From positions 1-37,659 of the forward strand of contig NZ_JIBU02000064.1 of assembly GCF_000633595.2 (NCBI RefSeq): a stretch of DNA of 37,659 bases, given 5' to 3'. The stretch is from Clostridium drakei. Lineage in GTDB: Bacteria > Bacillota > Clostridia > Clostridiales > Clostridiaceae. Position 1 is the first letter of the stretch, and each line of letters begins with the position of its first letter. The notes beneath the pieces were generated by a model, which saw only the letters and a list, made by a program, of their open reading frames with translations, was not told where the DNA came from and did no database searches. The position numbers were made by a program, and so were the translations under genes. Positions 1 through 7,003 of this stretch are shown piece after piece.

Positions 1-905
1 TCCAAGGGGTAACTGGTGCTACTGGAGCTGACGGTGTTACCGGTCCTACTGGCGCTCAAGGCATTACTGGAGCTACCGGACTCCAAGGCGTAACCGGTCC
101 TACTGGGGCTGATGGTGCTACCGGACCTGCTGGCACTCAAGGTATTACCGGAGCTACTGGACTTCAAGGTACTACTGGTCCTACTGGCGCTGATGGTGTT
201 ACCGGTCCTACTGGCGCTCAAGGCATTACCGGAGCTACTGGACTTCAAGGTACTACTGGTCCTACTGGCGCTGATGGTGCTACCGGACCTACTGGCGCTC
301 AAGGCATTACCGGAGCTACCGGACTTCAAGGTATAACTGGGCCTACTGGAGCTGATGGTGTTACTGGAGCTACTGGACTTCAAGGTGCTACCGGTCCTAC
401 TGGGGCTGACGGTGTCACTGGTCCTACTGGGGCTACCGGCCCTACTGGTCCTCAAGGTGCTGTTGCAATTTTAAGTTTTAATAATGCATCCGGACCACTT
501 ATGGTCTATAGCCCTAGCAAAATAGCACTAAATACAGAGACACCAGAAATAGCACTAAATACAGAGGTGCCAGTTGTAACTACTACTGTTTCAAATATCA
601 AAGCAGGCCAAATGCTTAAAATTGATTATACTTTGTCAATTGAATTTAATGTTACTGAAAACTGGTCCATTGCATTTGAAATAAGATTATATAAGGACGG
701 ATCACTAATTAATACTAGACTTGATAATGCAATTGGAACAGTTGCAGGTAATCAAAGATTTCCTATATCAAACACGTATGTAGATGTAGCTGATGCTGAT
801 GCTGCTTCCTCTCAGTATATTATTAATGTTAAGGTAACAACAGCTTCTAATGCTAATTCAGCATCTACGGGAAATAATATTAATTTAAACATCATGAAGT
901 TCTAA
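1..905 (+). CDS. Collagen-like (BclA-type) spore-surface glycoprotein, 3' part
   Basis: The gene enters from the left edge, so its start and N-terminal targeting region are not visible; codons run in frame from base 3. About 150 codons encode uninterrupted Gly-X-Y triplets rich in GPT, GAT, GAD and GLQ, the pattern of collagen-like filaments whose threonines are O-glycosylated in Bacillus BclA. The collagen part ends near base 462 and is followed by about 145 residues of non-collagen sequence, beginning [12 protein letters not shown] and ending NLNIMKF. This tail is predicted to be a beta-rich trimerising head like the TNF/C1q-like domain of BclA; the fold is an inference. The tail contains a nine-residue tandem repeat (IALNTETPE, then IALNTEVPV). 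Glycosyltransferases lie immediately downstream, which fits a glycosylated exosporium filament. A strong terminator follows. Collagen-like identity is clear; exosporium location is inferred from family and context. Confidence 0.85.
   Translation, partial: QGVTGATGADGVTGPTGAQGITGATGLQGVTGPTGADGATGPAGTQGITGATGLQGTTGPTGADGVTGPTGAQGITGATGLQGTTGPTGADGATGPTGAQGITGATGLQGITGPTGADGVTGATGLQGATGPTGADGVTGPTGATGPTGPQGAVAILSFNNASGPLMVYSPSKIALNTETPEIALNTEVPVVTTTVSNIKAGQMLKIDYTLSIEFNVTENWSIAFEIRLYKDGSLINTRLDNAIGTVAGNQRFPISNTYVDVADADAASSQYIINVKVTTASNANSASTGNNINLNIMKF
78..374 (+). repeat. 81-bp tandem repeats encoding collagen triplets
   Basis: Near-identical 81-bp units (27 residues, nine Gly-X-Y triplets) begin at 78, 159, 240 and 321, each starting with the codons for Gly-Leu-Gln-Gly. 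The last unit is interrupted and a further GLQG start occurs at 375. Units differ mainly by synonymous changes and Val/Ala/Thr swaps. Such arrays commonly change copy number between strains. Confidence 0.9.
521..573 (+). repeat. 27-bp tandem duplication in the collagen protein head domain
   Basis: The string aatagcactaaatacagag occurs at 521 and again at 548, exactly 27 bases apart. It gives the in-frame peptide repeat IALNTETPE / IALNTEVPV at the junction between the collagen stalk and the C-terminal domain. The near-perfect DNA identity suggests a recent duplication. Confidence 0.85.
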
Positions 906-934
906 TAATTAAGAATATTTCTCATTAGTTATCA

Positions 935-969
935 ATTAAATATTATAAATTAAATATTATAAATTAAAT
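935..969. repeat. 14-bp AT-rich tandem repeat
   Basis: The unit attaaatattataa is present twice in full (935-948, 949-962) plus a partial copy (963-969). It lies between the collagen gene stop and its terminator. No function is evident. Confidence 0.8.
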
Positions 970-983
970 GTATATTTTCAAAA

Positions 984-1023
984 GAGTTGTCACATTAAAT
1001 TAATGTGACAACTCCTTTTTTCT
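984..1023 (+). terminator. Rho-independent terminator of the collagen-like gene
   Basis: A perfect 14-bp stem pairs 984-997 with 1001-1014 around a 3-base loop, followed by an eight-base T-rich run. It ends transcription of the collagen gene and separates it from the glycosyltransferase genes. Confidence 0.9.
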
Positions 1024-1088
1024 CTTACTACCACTCTACTAATCAATAAAATTTAATATTAGAATTACTAAGTCTTTCAATAATTGTA

Positions 1089-1115
1089 TCAGAATTTTTT
1101 CTTTCCCATATTATA
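1089..1115 (+). promoter_or_regulatory. Possible sigma-K-type promoter before the GT2 gene
   Basis: CATATTATA at 1107-1115 fits the sigma-K -10 consensus CATANNNTA exactly. The -35 position (1089-1090) reads TC rather than the expected AC, so only half the signature is present. The start of transcription would fall about 24 bases before the ATG at 1146. The -10 match alone is weak evidence in AT-rich DNA. Confidence 0.4.
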
Positions 1116-1145
1116 TAGTGTGACAAATTTTAAGAAGGTGATAAT

Positions 1146-2225
1146 ATGATTTCAATTAGCCTTTGTATGATTGTAAAAAATGAATCTGATGTTTTACAAA
1201 ACTGTTTAGAATCAATAAAAGATATTGCAGATGAGATTGTTATTGTAGATACCGGTTCCACAGATAATACTGTTGAAATAGCAAAAAAATATACTGATAA
1301 TGTATTCTTTTTTGAATGGATTGACGATTTTTCTGCAGCAAGAAACTATTCCTTCAGCAAAGCCACCAAGGATTATATTCTTTGGCTCGATGCAGATGAT
1401 GTGATGCTTTCTGAAGATCAAAAAAAATTAATACAATTAAAAAATTCACTGAATGATTCTATAGATTCAGTGACCATGATATATAATTATGCTTTTGATG
1501 AATTTGGAAATGTAACTTTAAGTTTACGACGAAACCGTTTGGTAAAGCGTAAGCTTATGTTCAAATGGTACGGCCCTGTCCATGAATATCTTGCAGTAAA
1601 TGGCAATATTTTTAATGCTGATATTGCTGTTTCTCATAAGAGAATTCATTCAAAATCTGGTCGTAATCTAGCTATATTCGAAAAAAGATTAAAAAAAGGT
1701 GATGAATTTTCACCTCGTGACCGTTACTATTATGCTAATGAATTACTAGACAATGGATTTTATGAAAAAGCCGCTGAAAATTATTCTATTTTTTTAAATT
1801 TAAAAGAAGGTTGGATTGAAGATAGAATTTCATCCTGCTATAAAATTTCAGATATTTACTCCCATTTAGGAAATCCTGAAAAAGAACTTGAATATGTGTG
1901 GAAGTCTTTTGAACTTAGTACTCCAAGAGCTGAATTCTGCTGCAAACTTGGTTACTATTTCCTTAGTAAAAACGATATAGGAAATGCATCATTCTGGTAT
2001 AAACTTGCTTCTGAATTAAAGAAACCTGATGGAAATTGGGGATTTTTCCTAGATAGCTATTGGACCTGGCTGCCTCATATTCAATTGTGTGTATGCTACT
2101 ATAGGCTTGGAGATTATAAAAAATCTTATGAACACAATGAGATAGCTCGTTCTTTCAGACCAGCAGATAAAATGATACTGAATAATAAATCATTATTGGA
2201 GGGGATATTGAAAAATGGCAAGTAA
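1146..2225 (+). CDS. Family 2 glycosyltransferase with C-terminal TPR-like module
   Basis: The N-terminal 150 residues form a GT-A fold glycosyltransferase. ISLCMIVKNESDVL opens the nucleotide-sugar-binding fold, DTGSTDNT lies at 35-42, the metal-binding LDADD at 81-85, and WYGPVHEYL at 141-149 is typical of the SunS-like/TPR branch of family 2. Residues from about 193 to 359 form a helical TPR-like module with AEFCCKLGY (262-270) and SYWTWLPHIQLCVCYY (304-319). This module recurs in the next gene. The ribosome binding site is aaggtg at 1135-1140. The gene overlaps the next by 11 bases, so the two are translationally coupled. The likely role is transfer of sugar to a spore-surface protein, the adjacent collagen-like protein being the obvious candidate; donor and acceptor are not known. 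Confidence 0.85.
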   Translation: MISISLCMIVKNESDVLQNCLESIKDIADEIVIVDTGSTDNTVEIAKKYTDNVFFFEWIDDFSAARNYSFSKATKDYILWLDADDVMLSEDQKKLIQLKNSLNDSIDSVTMIYNYAFDEFGNVTLSLRRNRLVKRKLMFKWYGPVHEYLAVNGNIFNADIAVSHKRIHSKSGRNLAIFEKRLKKGDEFSPRDRYYYANELLDNGFYEKAAENYSIFLNLKEGWIEDRISSCYKISDIYSHLGNPEKELEYVWKSFELSTPRAEFCCKLGYYFLSKNDIGNASFWYKLASELKKPDGNWGFFLDSYWTWLPHIQLCVCYYRLGDYKKSYEHNEIARSFRPADKMILNNKSLLEGILKNGK

Positions 2226-3717
2226 CACTATAGAAAAAAATACTACTAACAATTCAGGTCCATCTCGTCCATTAAGAATTGTACAGGTAGCTCCAGATTA
2301 TTATCCTATTCCTCCTTTAAACTATGGTGGAATTGAAAGAGTTGTTTATACCTTAACTGAAGAACTTGTAAAATTAGGTCATGATGTATATCTTTATGCT
2401 CCCAAAGGAAGTCAATGTAGTGCTAAAATTATCAATTATGAGCATACTATTCCAAACCCACAAAGTATTGCAGACTTTGTACAGAATACACTGCCTGATA
2501 ATGTAGATATAATACATGATCATACTCATGCTTCTATTGTAGGTCTTAAAAAGCTTCCTGTCCCAACAATATGTACTATCCATGCATGCAGAAACAATCC
2601 TGTTGATTATCCTGTTTATTTAAGCAAGCGAACTTTAGAGGTAGCTGGTAAAAATCATGGTTTCTTCGTTTATAATGGCATAAATCTTAATGAATATGAA
2701 TTCTCCGATATTAAAGATGATTATCTTCTCTTTTTAGGTGTACTAGATTGGCATAAAGGCATAAAAGAGTCTATTGATGTTGCTGAAAAAACTAATCATA
2801 AACTTATAATTGCTGGTCCTATTTTTAATTATGAATATTATAATAAAGAAATTGCTCCAAGAATTAAAAATAATCCTAAACTCCAGTATATAGGCGAAGT
2901 AGGAGGACAGCAAAAACAGGACTTATTTAAAAAAGCCAAATGTTTTCTTTTCCCAACTTGTTGTGAAGAACCTTTTGGTCTTGTAATGATTGAAGCAATG
3001 GCTTGTGGCACTCCTGTACTTGCCTTCCATAATGGTGCAGTTCCTGAAGTTATGAAGGGATTTCCTGATCTAGTTTGCTCTTCAGTAGATGAAATGGTGC
3101 TTAAGCTTAATATGAATCAATTTCCAAAATCAAAACTACTTCGTGAATATGTGGAAAAAAATTTTTCATCAACTGTTATGGCAGAAGAATATTTAAAGCT
3201 ATATAATAAAATAATCACTGAAGAAGTAAATTATAATTATGGTGACAAACTACAGGAAATAGGTAACTTTATGGAAGCTATTAAATATTATGAGCAATTT
3301 TTATCCTTTCCAGATTTATCAAAAATGCACAAGATAAAAATATGCAATAAAATCTCAGATCTTTATTTCAATCTAAAGGATTTAGATAAAGAAAGAAAAT
3401 TTATCTTTAAATCTTTTGAATATGGTCCTCCTCGTGCTGAATTTTGCTGTAAGCTAGGGTATCAATTTCTTCAAAATAATGAGCTTGACAAGGCAATTTT
3501 CTGGTTTGAACTTGCTACAAAATTGGAAAAACCAAAGGAAATTTTATACGAATCCTGTTGGACATGGCTGCCATTTATCCAATTATGTGTTTGTTATTAT
3601 AGAACAGGAGATGTAAAAAAATCCTACGAAAATAATGAACTTGCATTGAAACTAAATCCTAATAATGAAATGATAATTAGTAATAAAAAATTTCTAGAAG
3701 GAATCTTAAAAAAATGA
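2215..3717 (+). CDS. GT-B (GT4-type) glycosyltransferase with C-terminal TPR-like module
   Basis: The start at 2215 is preceded by ggagggg (2198-2204) lying inside the upstream gene. Residues 20-335 form a GT-B fold: VQVAPDYYPIPPLNYGGIERVV opens the acceptor domain and CCEEPFGLVMIEAMACGTPV carries the two-glutamate motif that contacts the nucleotide sugar. An additional C-terminal region from about residue 339 to 500 is homologous to the C-terminus of the preceding GT2 enzyme, sharing RAEFCCKLGY, WTWLPFIQLCVCYYR and the ending LEGILK. The middle of the GT-B domain is slightly short compared with typical GT4 enzymes (about 330 rather than 370 residues). Overlap with the previous gene and the shared module suggest two enzymes acting sequentially on one glycan or docking on one partner. 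Confidence 0.85.
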   Translation: MASNTIEKNTTNNSGPSRPLRIVQVAPDYYPIPPLNYGGIERVVYTLTEELVKLGHDVYLYAPKGSQCSAKIINYEHTIPNPQSIADFVQNTLPDNVDIIHDHTHASIVGLKKLPVPTICTIHACRNNPVDYPVYLSKRTLEVAGKNHGFFVYNGINLNEYEFSDIKDDYLLFLGVLDWHKGIKESIDVAEKTNHKLIIAGPIFNYEYYNKEIAPRIKNNPKLQYIGEVGGQQKQDLFKKAKCFLFPTCCEEPFGLVMIEAMACGTPVLAFHNGAVPEVMKGFPDLVCSSVDEMVLKLNMNQFPKSKLLREYVEKNFSSTVMAEEYLKLYNKIITEEVNYNYGDKLQEIGNFMEAIKYYEQFLSFPDLSKMHKIKICNKISDLYFNLKDLDKERKFIFKSFEYGPPRAEFCCKLGYQFLQNNELDKAIFWFELATKLEKPKEILYESCWTWLPFIQLCVCYYRTGDVKKSYENNELALKLNPNNEMIISNKKFLEGILKK

Positions 3718-3740
3718 CTTTACATTTCCACACTATTAAA

Positions 3741-3821
3741 AAAACTATTGGATAATTAGCATTTCCCCCATACTATGGGGGAAATTTACCTATCTAATAC
3801 CTGCTAATTAACAATAGTTTT
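3741..3821. terminator. Nested stem-loop between convergent glycosyltransferase operons
   Basis: An inner perfect 11-bp hairpin pairs 3761-3771 (atttcccccat) with 3775-3785. It is enclosed by taattagc (3753-3760) pairing with 3803-3810 and aaaactattg (3741-3750) pairing with 3812-3821. The structure lies between the stops of converging operons, so a bidirectional terminator is the simplest reading. Its 81-base nested architecture is unusual and could be a small repeat element. Confidence 0.7.
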
Positions 3822-3829
3822 ATTTGTAT

Positions 3830-4825
3830 TTAAATTACTTGAAATTCATTATATAAAATTTTTTTGATATTATTTATTCTAGAATCCCAACTATTTTCCC
3901 TGGCCGTTATAATTCGTCTATTTACCATTTCATTACTTTTTTCATTAACAGCTTTATCAATATAATCTTTAAATTCTACAGCATTATTAGCTATATAACA
4001 TACATTAGAAAACTTATTAATTTCTCTCATATTAGTAGTAACCACAGGTTTGCCAAGTGAAAAATATTCATAAAGTTTAACTGGATTACAACTATTAGTC
4101 ATGTTATTAACTTTAAAAGGTATAATACAGCAATTGAAATTATTTATATAATATGGAAGCTCATTGTAATTTTTAATTCCTAAATAATAAATATTACTCT
4201 TTATTAACGGTGGCTTAAATCCATTATAAAATGGACCTACAAAAACAAAATTGTATCTTGATTTTTTGGTTATGAAATCTATAGTATCCCAATCCATCCA
4301 GCTAGCTACAGCTCCCACATAACCAACTATAGGTTTAAATGTAGGTAAATCCTTTGGCTTATTAACCTTATTTAAAGAAAAATTGTCTAAATCAACTGCA
4401 TTATTTAAAAGATAAACTTTAGGATGAAGTTTTCTAAACTTTTCATAAAGTTTGTCAGCTGTTGTAAAAACTATATTAGCTTTTTCAAGCATCTTGTTAA
4501 TATAAGGTTGCCATGTACTAAACTCATCAGAAGCATCGTCTACAACATCATATATTACATAATCATGATAAATCTTGTCTACATTGAGAAACTGATTTGG
4601 CGAACTACACCACAGAATTACACTTCCTTCAGTTTTTATATCCTCAGGATTATAGTTTCCAGATACTATATTAAGATTAGGTTCTCTTTGTACTATTCCA
4701 TTTGCTCCTTTGCTGGTAAAATAATAAACCTTATATCCATGTCTAGCAAGCTTAGTCATAATTTGCTGCGGCCTTTGAACCATCCAATCAAAAGGAACAC
4801 TAGGCATTTGAATAAATGTTATCAT
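3830..4825 (-). CDS. GT-B glycosyltransferase (TuaH-like)
   Basis: The 331-residue protein has the layout of GT4-type enzymes. The N-terminus reads FIQMPSVPFDWMVQRPQQIM, the QRPQQ motif being seen in TuaH-like glycosyltransferases. A GYVGAVASWMDWDTI segment opens the second Rossmann domain, and NPVKLYEYFSLGKPVVTT is the donor-binding helix with its conserved glutamate. The start at 4825 lies 26 bases inside the end of the upstream CgeB-like gene, indicating translational coupling; the ribosome binding site is aaggaaagga (about 4837-4846). It is the last gene of a three-gene operon that converges on the two other glycosyltransferases. Substrate is unknown; spore-surface glycan assembly is inferred from context. 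Confidence 0.8.
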   Translation of the reverse strand: MITFIQMPSVPFDWMVQRPQQIMTKLARHGYKVYYFTSKGANGIVQREPNLNIVSGNYNPEDIKTEGSVILWCSSPNQFLNVDKIYHDYVIYDVVDDASDEFSTWQPYINKMLEKANIVFTTADKLYEKFRKLHPKVYLLNNAVDLDNFSLNKVNKPKDLPTFKPIVGYVGAVASWMDWDTIDFITKKSRYNFVFVGPFYNGFKPPLIKSNIYYLGIKNYNELPYYINNFNCCIIPFKVNNMTNSCNPVKLYEYFSLGKPVVTTNMREINKFSNVCYIANNAVEFKDYIDKAVNEKSNEMVNRRIITARENSWDSRINNIKKILYNEFQVI

Positions 4826-5804
4826 ATTTCCATATTCCTTTCCTTTTTAATTCATTAATAAAAAAATTCACTTTATCTTTATAACTATGTTTCAAATAAC
4901 ATTCTTTCTGTCCTTCTAAAGAAATATAGTCTCTATCACTTTTTCTCACTAAATAATTATCTACATTTCTCAGTGTTTCTAAATGACTTTTGCTCCAAAC
5001 TAAATGTTTATTATTAACAAAATAATTTTTAATTGCCGGTGTATATTGAGTAATATAGAAACCTCTAGAGCCAAGAATCTCAAAGGTTTTCATACTCATC
5101 ATTGTAGAAGAGCTATTAATAGAATGAACACCCAGCATTATTTTAGCGGATGCACATGCATCCTTTATTTCATCATATTCACAATATCCACCATAAAATT
5201 TTTTATCTATTGTAAATTTCTGACTACCATCTATCCACCATTCATTTCCATAAACTTTTATATCATATCCTCTTTTTATCAAAGGTTCTAGCATAATTTT
5301 ATATCCCTGAAGTCTTGCAGGGTATCTTGAGTAATTGTTTCCTATAAACACTATATCATGATCAAATTTTTTATTATATTTTCCTGGAAGATGAATATCT
5401 TCATTACAACCAAACATTAAAAATGATGCATTAATACCCATTGACTTATATTTTCCTATACATTCAATAGCTGGAGTAAAAGTCAATATTGATTTTCTTG
5501 CATGTTTTATAGATTCGCTCATCATCTCTATAGGATCATCTATAGCCCAATATAGTATTGGAATATTATATCTTTCTGCTATGTTAAAAAATATATCTCT
5601 ATTTCTAAATATTGCTACATGTTCATAAAAAAAAGCATCTGGTTTATATTTTTTGATAGCCTCTATTAATGTTTGATATTTTCCAATAGAAATTTCTTTT
5701 CCAAAGTCAGTATATATAACATCTATTTCACTTTTTCCCATAGCAAAACCAATTCCAAATTTTATAATTGGAGCTGTACTTAGAGTCATAATTTTCAATT
5801 TCAT
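4800..5804 (-). CDS. CgeB-like spore maturation/glycosyltransferase protein (copy 2)
   Basis: This protein of 334 residues is a close paralogue of the next upstream gene. Shared blocks are YWAIDDP, TAIECI, FGCNED, FDHDIVFIGNNY, IKVYGNEWW, GGYCEYDE, GVHSINSSSTMMSMKTFEI and EGQKECYLKH. The family (CgeB, with DUF3880-like N-terminal and glycosyltransferase-like C-terminal domains) is known from the Bacillus subtilis spore crust, where cgeB is controlled by sigma-K and GerE. I place the start at ATG 5804: ggag at 5812-5815, inside the end of the upstream gene, is seven bases away. A GTG three bases earlier is the alternative. The stop of the upstream gene (5808) directly abuts. Enzymatic activity is not proven for this family. 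Confidence 0.82.
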   Translation of the reverse strand: MKLKIMTLSTAPIIKFGIGFAMGKSEIDVIYTDFGKEISIGKYQTLIEAIKKYKPDAFFYEHVAIFRNRDIFFNIAERYNIPILYWAIDDPIEMMSESIKHARKSILTFTPAIECIGKYKSMGINASFLMFGCNEDIHLPGKYNKKFDHDIVFIGNNYSRYPARLQGYKIMLEPLIKRGYDIKVYGNEWWIDGSQKFTIDKKFYGGYCEYDEIKDACASAKIMLGVHSINSSSTMMSMKTFEILGSRGFYITQYTPAIKNYFVNNKHLVWSKSHLETLRNVDNYLVRKSDRDYISLEGQKECYLKHSYKDKVNFFINELKRKGIWKYDNIYSNA

Positions 5805-5807
5805 CAC

Positions 5808-6782
5808 CTATCTCCAAAGTTTTCTACGCTTTAATTCATATATAAATATATCAACTTTTTTATCATAGTCATGCTTTAAATAGCATTCTTTCTGACCTTC
5901 TAAGGCTATTCTTTCCCTGCCATCCTGATTGTTTAAATATCGTTCTACCATCCTTAATGTATCATATGAATTTTCACTCCAAACTAAATGTTTTTCATTT
6001 AAAAAACATTTTTGAATAGCTGGAGTATATTGTGTTAAATAGAATCCTCCACAACCCATAATTTCAAATGTTCTCATACTCATCATAGTGTTAGAATTGG
6101 CAACTGAATGTACTCCAAGTGCAATTTTAGCTGTAGCATAAGCATCTGGAAGTTCTTCATAAGCACAGTATCCACCATAATATTTTCTATCAAGCACAAA
6201 ATTTTGAGAAGTGTCAAACCACCAATCATTTCCATAAACCTTAATATCATATCCCCTTTGAATTAAAGGTTTTAAAATAATATCTATTCCCTTTTTTCTT
6301 GAAAAATGTTGTTTATAATTATTGCCTATAAATATTATGTCATGGTCAAATTTAGGGTTGATATTTCCTTTGTAATGAAAATCCTTATTACACCCAAACA
6401 TCATTAATTCAGCATGTATTCCATATCTTTTGTATTTAGGAATACATTCTATAGCTGTAGTCATGCACATTGAGGCTGCTAAAGCGTTCTTTAGTGAAAC
6501 ATGAGTAAAATAGACAGGATCTTCTATAGCCCAGTATATATAAGGAATAAAATAACTTTTTATTATGTTAAGCATTTTATCTAAGTTATTCATAATGCAC
6601 ATACCAGCATTTAATATAGCGTCAGGTTTAAATTCTTCTATTTCTTCTTGAAGTGCATATAAATTTCCTCTATTTATCTCTACACAAAGTGAAGTGTATT
6701 TAACTTCAATCCCCTTTTTTATCATAGCTGAAGCAAATCCATATTTAAAAATAGGTGCATCCTCCAAAAGAAGTATTTTCAT
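5808..6782 (-). CDS. CgeB-like spore maturation/glycosyltransferase protein (copy 1)
   Basis: First gene of the CgeB-CgeB-GT operon. The protein of 324 residues reads MKILLLEDAPIFKYGFASAM at its N-terminus and has YWAIEDP, TAIECIPKYKRYGI, FDHDIIFIGNNY, GVHSVANSNTMMSMRTFEI and ITP-like GGFYLTQYTPAI motifs typical of CgeB/DUF3880 proteins. The start is ATG 6782 because ggagg lies six to ten bases upstream of it; an earlier ATG at 6794 precedes that ribosome binding site and is unlikely. A strong sigma-K-type promoter match lies 60 bases upstream, in line with the sigma-K control known for cgeAB. A role in decorating the outer spore surface is inferred. Confidence 0.85.
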   Translation of the reverse strand: MKILLLEDAPIFKYGFASAMIKKGIEVKYTSLCVEINRGNLYALQEEIEEFKPDAILNAGMCIMNNLDKMLNIIKSYFIPYIYWAIEDPVYFTHVSLKNALAASMCMTTAIECIPKYKRYGIHAELMMFGCNKDFHYKGNINPKFDHDIIFIGNNYKQHFSRKKGIDIILKPLIQRGYDIKVYGNDWWFDTSQNFVLDRKYYGGYCAYEELPDAYATAKIALGVHSVANSNTMMSMRTFEIMGCGGFYLTQYTPAIQKCFLNEKHLVWSENSYDTLRMVERYLNNQDGRERIALEGQKECYLKHDYDKKVDIFIYELKRRKLWR

Positions 6783-6840
6783 TGTAACCTCCATTTCATC
6801 TATTGATTAAATGGCTATAATTAATTACCTACTTACATAT

Positions 6841-6867
6841 TATTATATGTTGAAACAAAAAAATCGT
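6841..6867 (-). promoter_or_regulatory. Sigma-K-type promoter of the CgeB operon
   Basis: Read on the minus strand, AC (6867-6866), a 16-base spacer and CATATAATA (6849-6841) match the sigma-K consensus AC-N16-CATANNNTA at every defined base. Transcription would start about 50 bases before the CgeB start. The sigma-K assignment is inferred from the motif and from the known control of cgeAB. Confidence 0.6.
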
Positions 6868-6883
6868 GAATAAATCTAATTAT

Positions 6884-6917
6884 AAAATTAGATTAATAAA
6901 ATTAGATTAATAAAATT
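6884..6917. repeat. 14-bp AT-rich tandem repeat
   Basis: The unit aaaattagattaat occurs at 6884-6897 and 6898-6911, with a partial third copy to 6917. It lies in the 220-base divergent region between the CgeB operon and the coiled-coil protein gene; a regulatory role is possible but unproven. Confidence 0.8.
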
Positions 6918-7003
6918 CTCTTTTATTTCATATATATTAATACCAATTAATATATATATGACTATTATTTCTTTTTAATAATTATAATAAGGAAGGTTAT
7001 TTT

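Noticed and set aside
112-336. Open frame of leucine-rich repeats in the collagen region
   Set aside because: It is a different reading frame of the 81-bp collagen repeats; the Gly-X-Y frame runs through to the C-terminal domain and is the real one.
78-374. CRISPR-like array
   Set aside because: The repeats are contiguous 81-bp coding units in frame with a collagen protein, with no spacers and no cas genes nearby.
4424-4858. Plus-strand frame of 144 codons
   Set aside because: It lies antisense to the glycosyltransferase gene, has no ribosome binding site and no recognisable domain.
6929-6939. Sigma-K -10 box before the coiled-coil gene
   Set aside because: The run CATATATATTA has one base too many to fit CATANNNTA and no AC at the right distance.
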